Part shown: piece by piece, positions 63,701-64,000 of the stretch
Layout of the letters: each line of letters opens with the position of its first letter
How positions within the stretch are numbered: the first letter of the stretch is position 1
Assembly (NCBI GenBank): GCA_024636835.1
Contig: JAGXGH010000008.1
Coordinates: forward strand, 52,377-116,376
Length of the DNA stretch: 64,000 bases
DNA from: Verrucomicrobiales bacterium
Lineage (GTDB): Bacteria > Verrucomicrobiota > Verrucomicrobiia > Verrucomicrobiales > SLCJ01
Direction: 5' to 3'
Notes under the pieces: model-generated
What the model was told of the DNA's origin: nothing
Seen by the model: only the letters and a program-made list of their open reading frames with translations
The model's database searches: none
Position numbers and translations under genes: made by a program

Positions 63701-64000
63701 GATTCATCGAGGTATTCAAAAAGAACTCGATCTTGCTCTATCGCGTCAGGCGGCTGTGGCGTTGCTTGGGCCGCGACAGGTTGGCAAGACGACCTTGGCG
63801 CATGAGGTCGCCGGTTCACGGGCGAGCGTCTATCTGGATTTGGAAAATCCAGGTGACCGGGCGAAACTCGCGGAGCCGGAATTGTTTTTCGCGCAACATC
63901 AGGAAAAGCTGGTCATTCTGGATGAAATTCATCGTGCACCGGATTTGTTTCTGGTGCTTCGCGGGGTGATCGATCAGGGGCGCAGGGCAGGACGGAGGAC
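63699..64000 (+). CDS. DUF4143-type AAA ATPase, partial
   Basis: The gene starts at ATG 63699 (MIHRGIQKELDLAL) and is cut by the window end. The Walker A motif VALLGPRQVGKTTLA and the Walker B VILDEIHRAPDLF are typical of the AAA_14/DUF4143 family, found in many free-living bacteria, often as mobile-like orphan genes. Function in this family is not settled. Confidence 0.9.
   Translation, partial: MIHRGIQKELDLALSRQAAVALLGPRQVGKTTLAHEVAGSRASVYLDLENPGDRAKLAEPELFFAQHQEKLVILDEIHRAPDLFLVLRGVIDQGRRAGRR

Overview
The window looks like chromosomal DNA of a heterotrophic, probably marine Verrucomicrobiota (verrucomicrobial type). This is inferred from the mix of a PEP-CTERM secreted protein, a DUF5060-type secreted glycosidase-like protein, type II secretion/type IV pilus genes scattered from their usual partners, a ClpX-like protein without the zinc domain, and many intergenic short-repeat families. 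No rRNA operon, prophage, CRISPR array or complete insertion sequence was seen. One tRNA gene (Ala, anticodon GGC) is present.

Layout. 1-13 kb is accessory and metal-related: a copper nitrite reductase with a cytochrome c tail (cut by the window start), a membrane/spermidine-synthase fusion, a Tat-exported glycosidase, a CopA-CopB fusion multicopper oxidase coupled to an APC permease, a zinc-type CDF exporter and a DUF5060 glycosidase-like protein. 13.5-22 kb holds KhpB/Jag, a two-domain siroheme-decarboxylase-like protein, a glycosyltransferase, a VOC protein overlapping a methyltransferase, proline synthesis (proB-proA), a NahK-like sugar kinase and recR. 22-28.7 kb is a minus-strand run: an unknown membrane protein, a ClpX-like ATPase, a squalene/phytoene synthase, an RsmA-NUDIX fusion and a cytochrome c lipoprotein. 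28.8-36.5 kb has pgsA-der, queF, a PEP-CTERM protein, tRNA-Ala, a SRPBCC-epimerase fusion, an NlpC/P60-like protein and yebC. 36.8-46.7 kb has a large SWIM-SNF2 helicase and a secretion/pilus cluster (gspG, gspF and two GspE/PilB ATPases). 47.6-60.4 kb is mostly housekeeping: ftsB-like, enolase, a very long Gre-factor protein, a PMT-type glycosyltransferase, SCO1, VF530, a metallopeptidase-like protein, lnt, a phosphoglucomutase and an rRNA-methyltransferase-like gene. 60.4-63.5 kb is a duplicated block with two divergent paralogues and flanking repeats. A DUF4143-type AAA gene is cut by the window end.

How genes work together. Copper handling recurs (NirK, CopA-CopB, SCO1). Translational coupling is visible at VOC/methyltransferase, pgsA/der, phosphoglucomutase/lnt/metallopeptidase and CopA-CopB/permease. 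The secretion ATPases, GspF and GspG probably assemble one pseudopilus machine with other parts elsewhere.

No single clearly new multi-gene system stands out. The strongest unusual signals are domain architectures (ClpX-like with a repeated small domain, RsmA-NUDIX, the long Gre protein, the fused AhbA/B-like protein), a proB with no ordinary start codon, a tRNA whose leader and trailer pair into a terminator-like stem, and a set of heptamer tandem arrays and dispersed hairpin repeats in the gaps.
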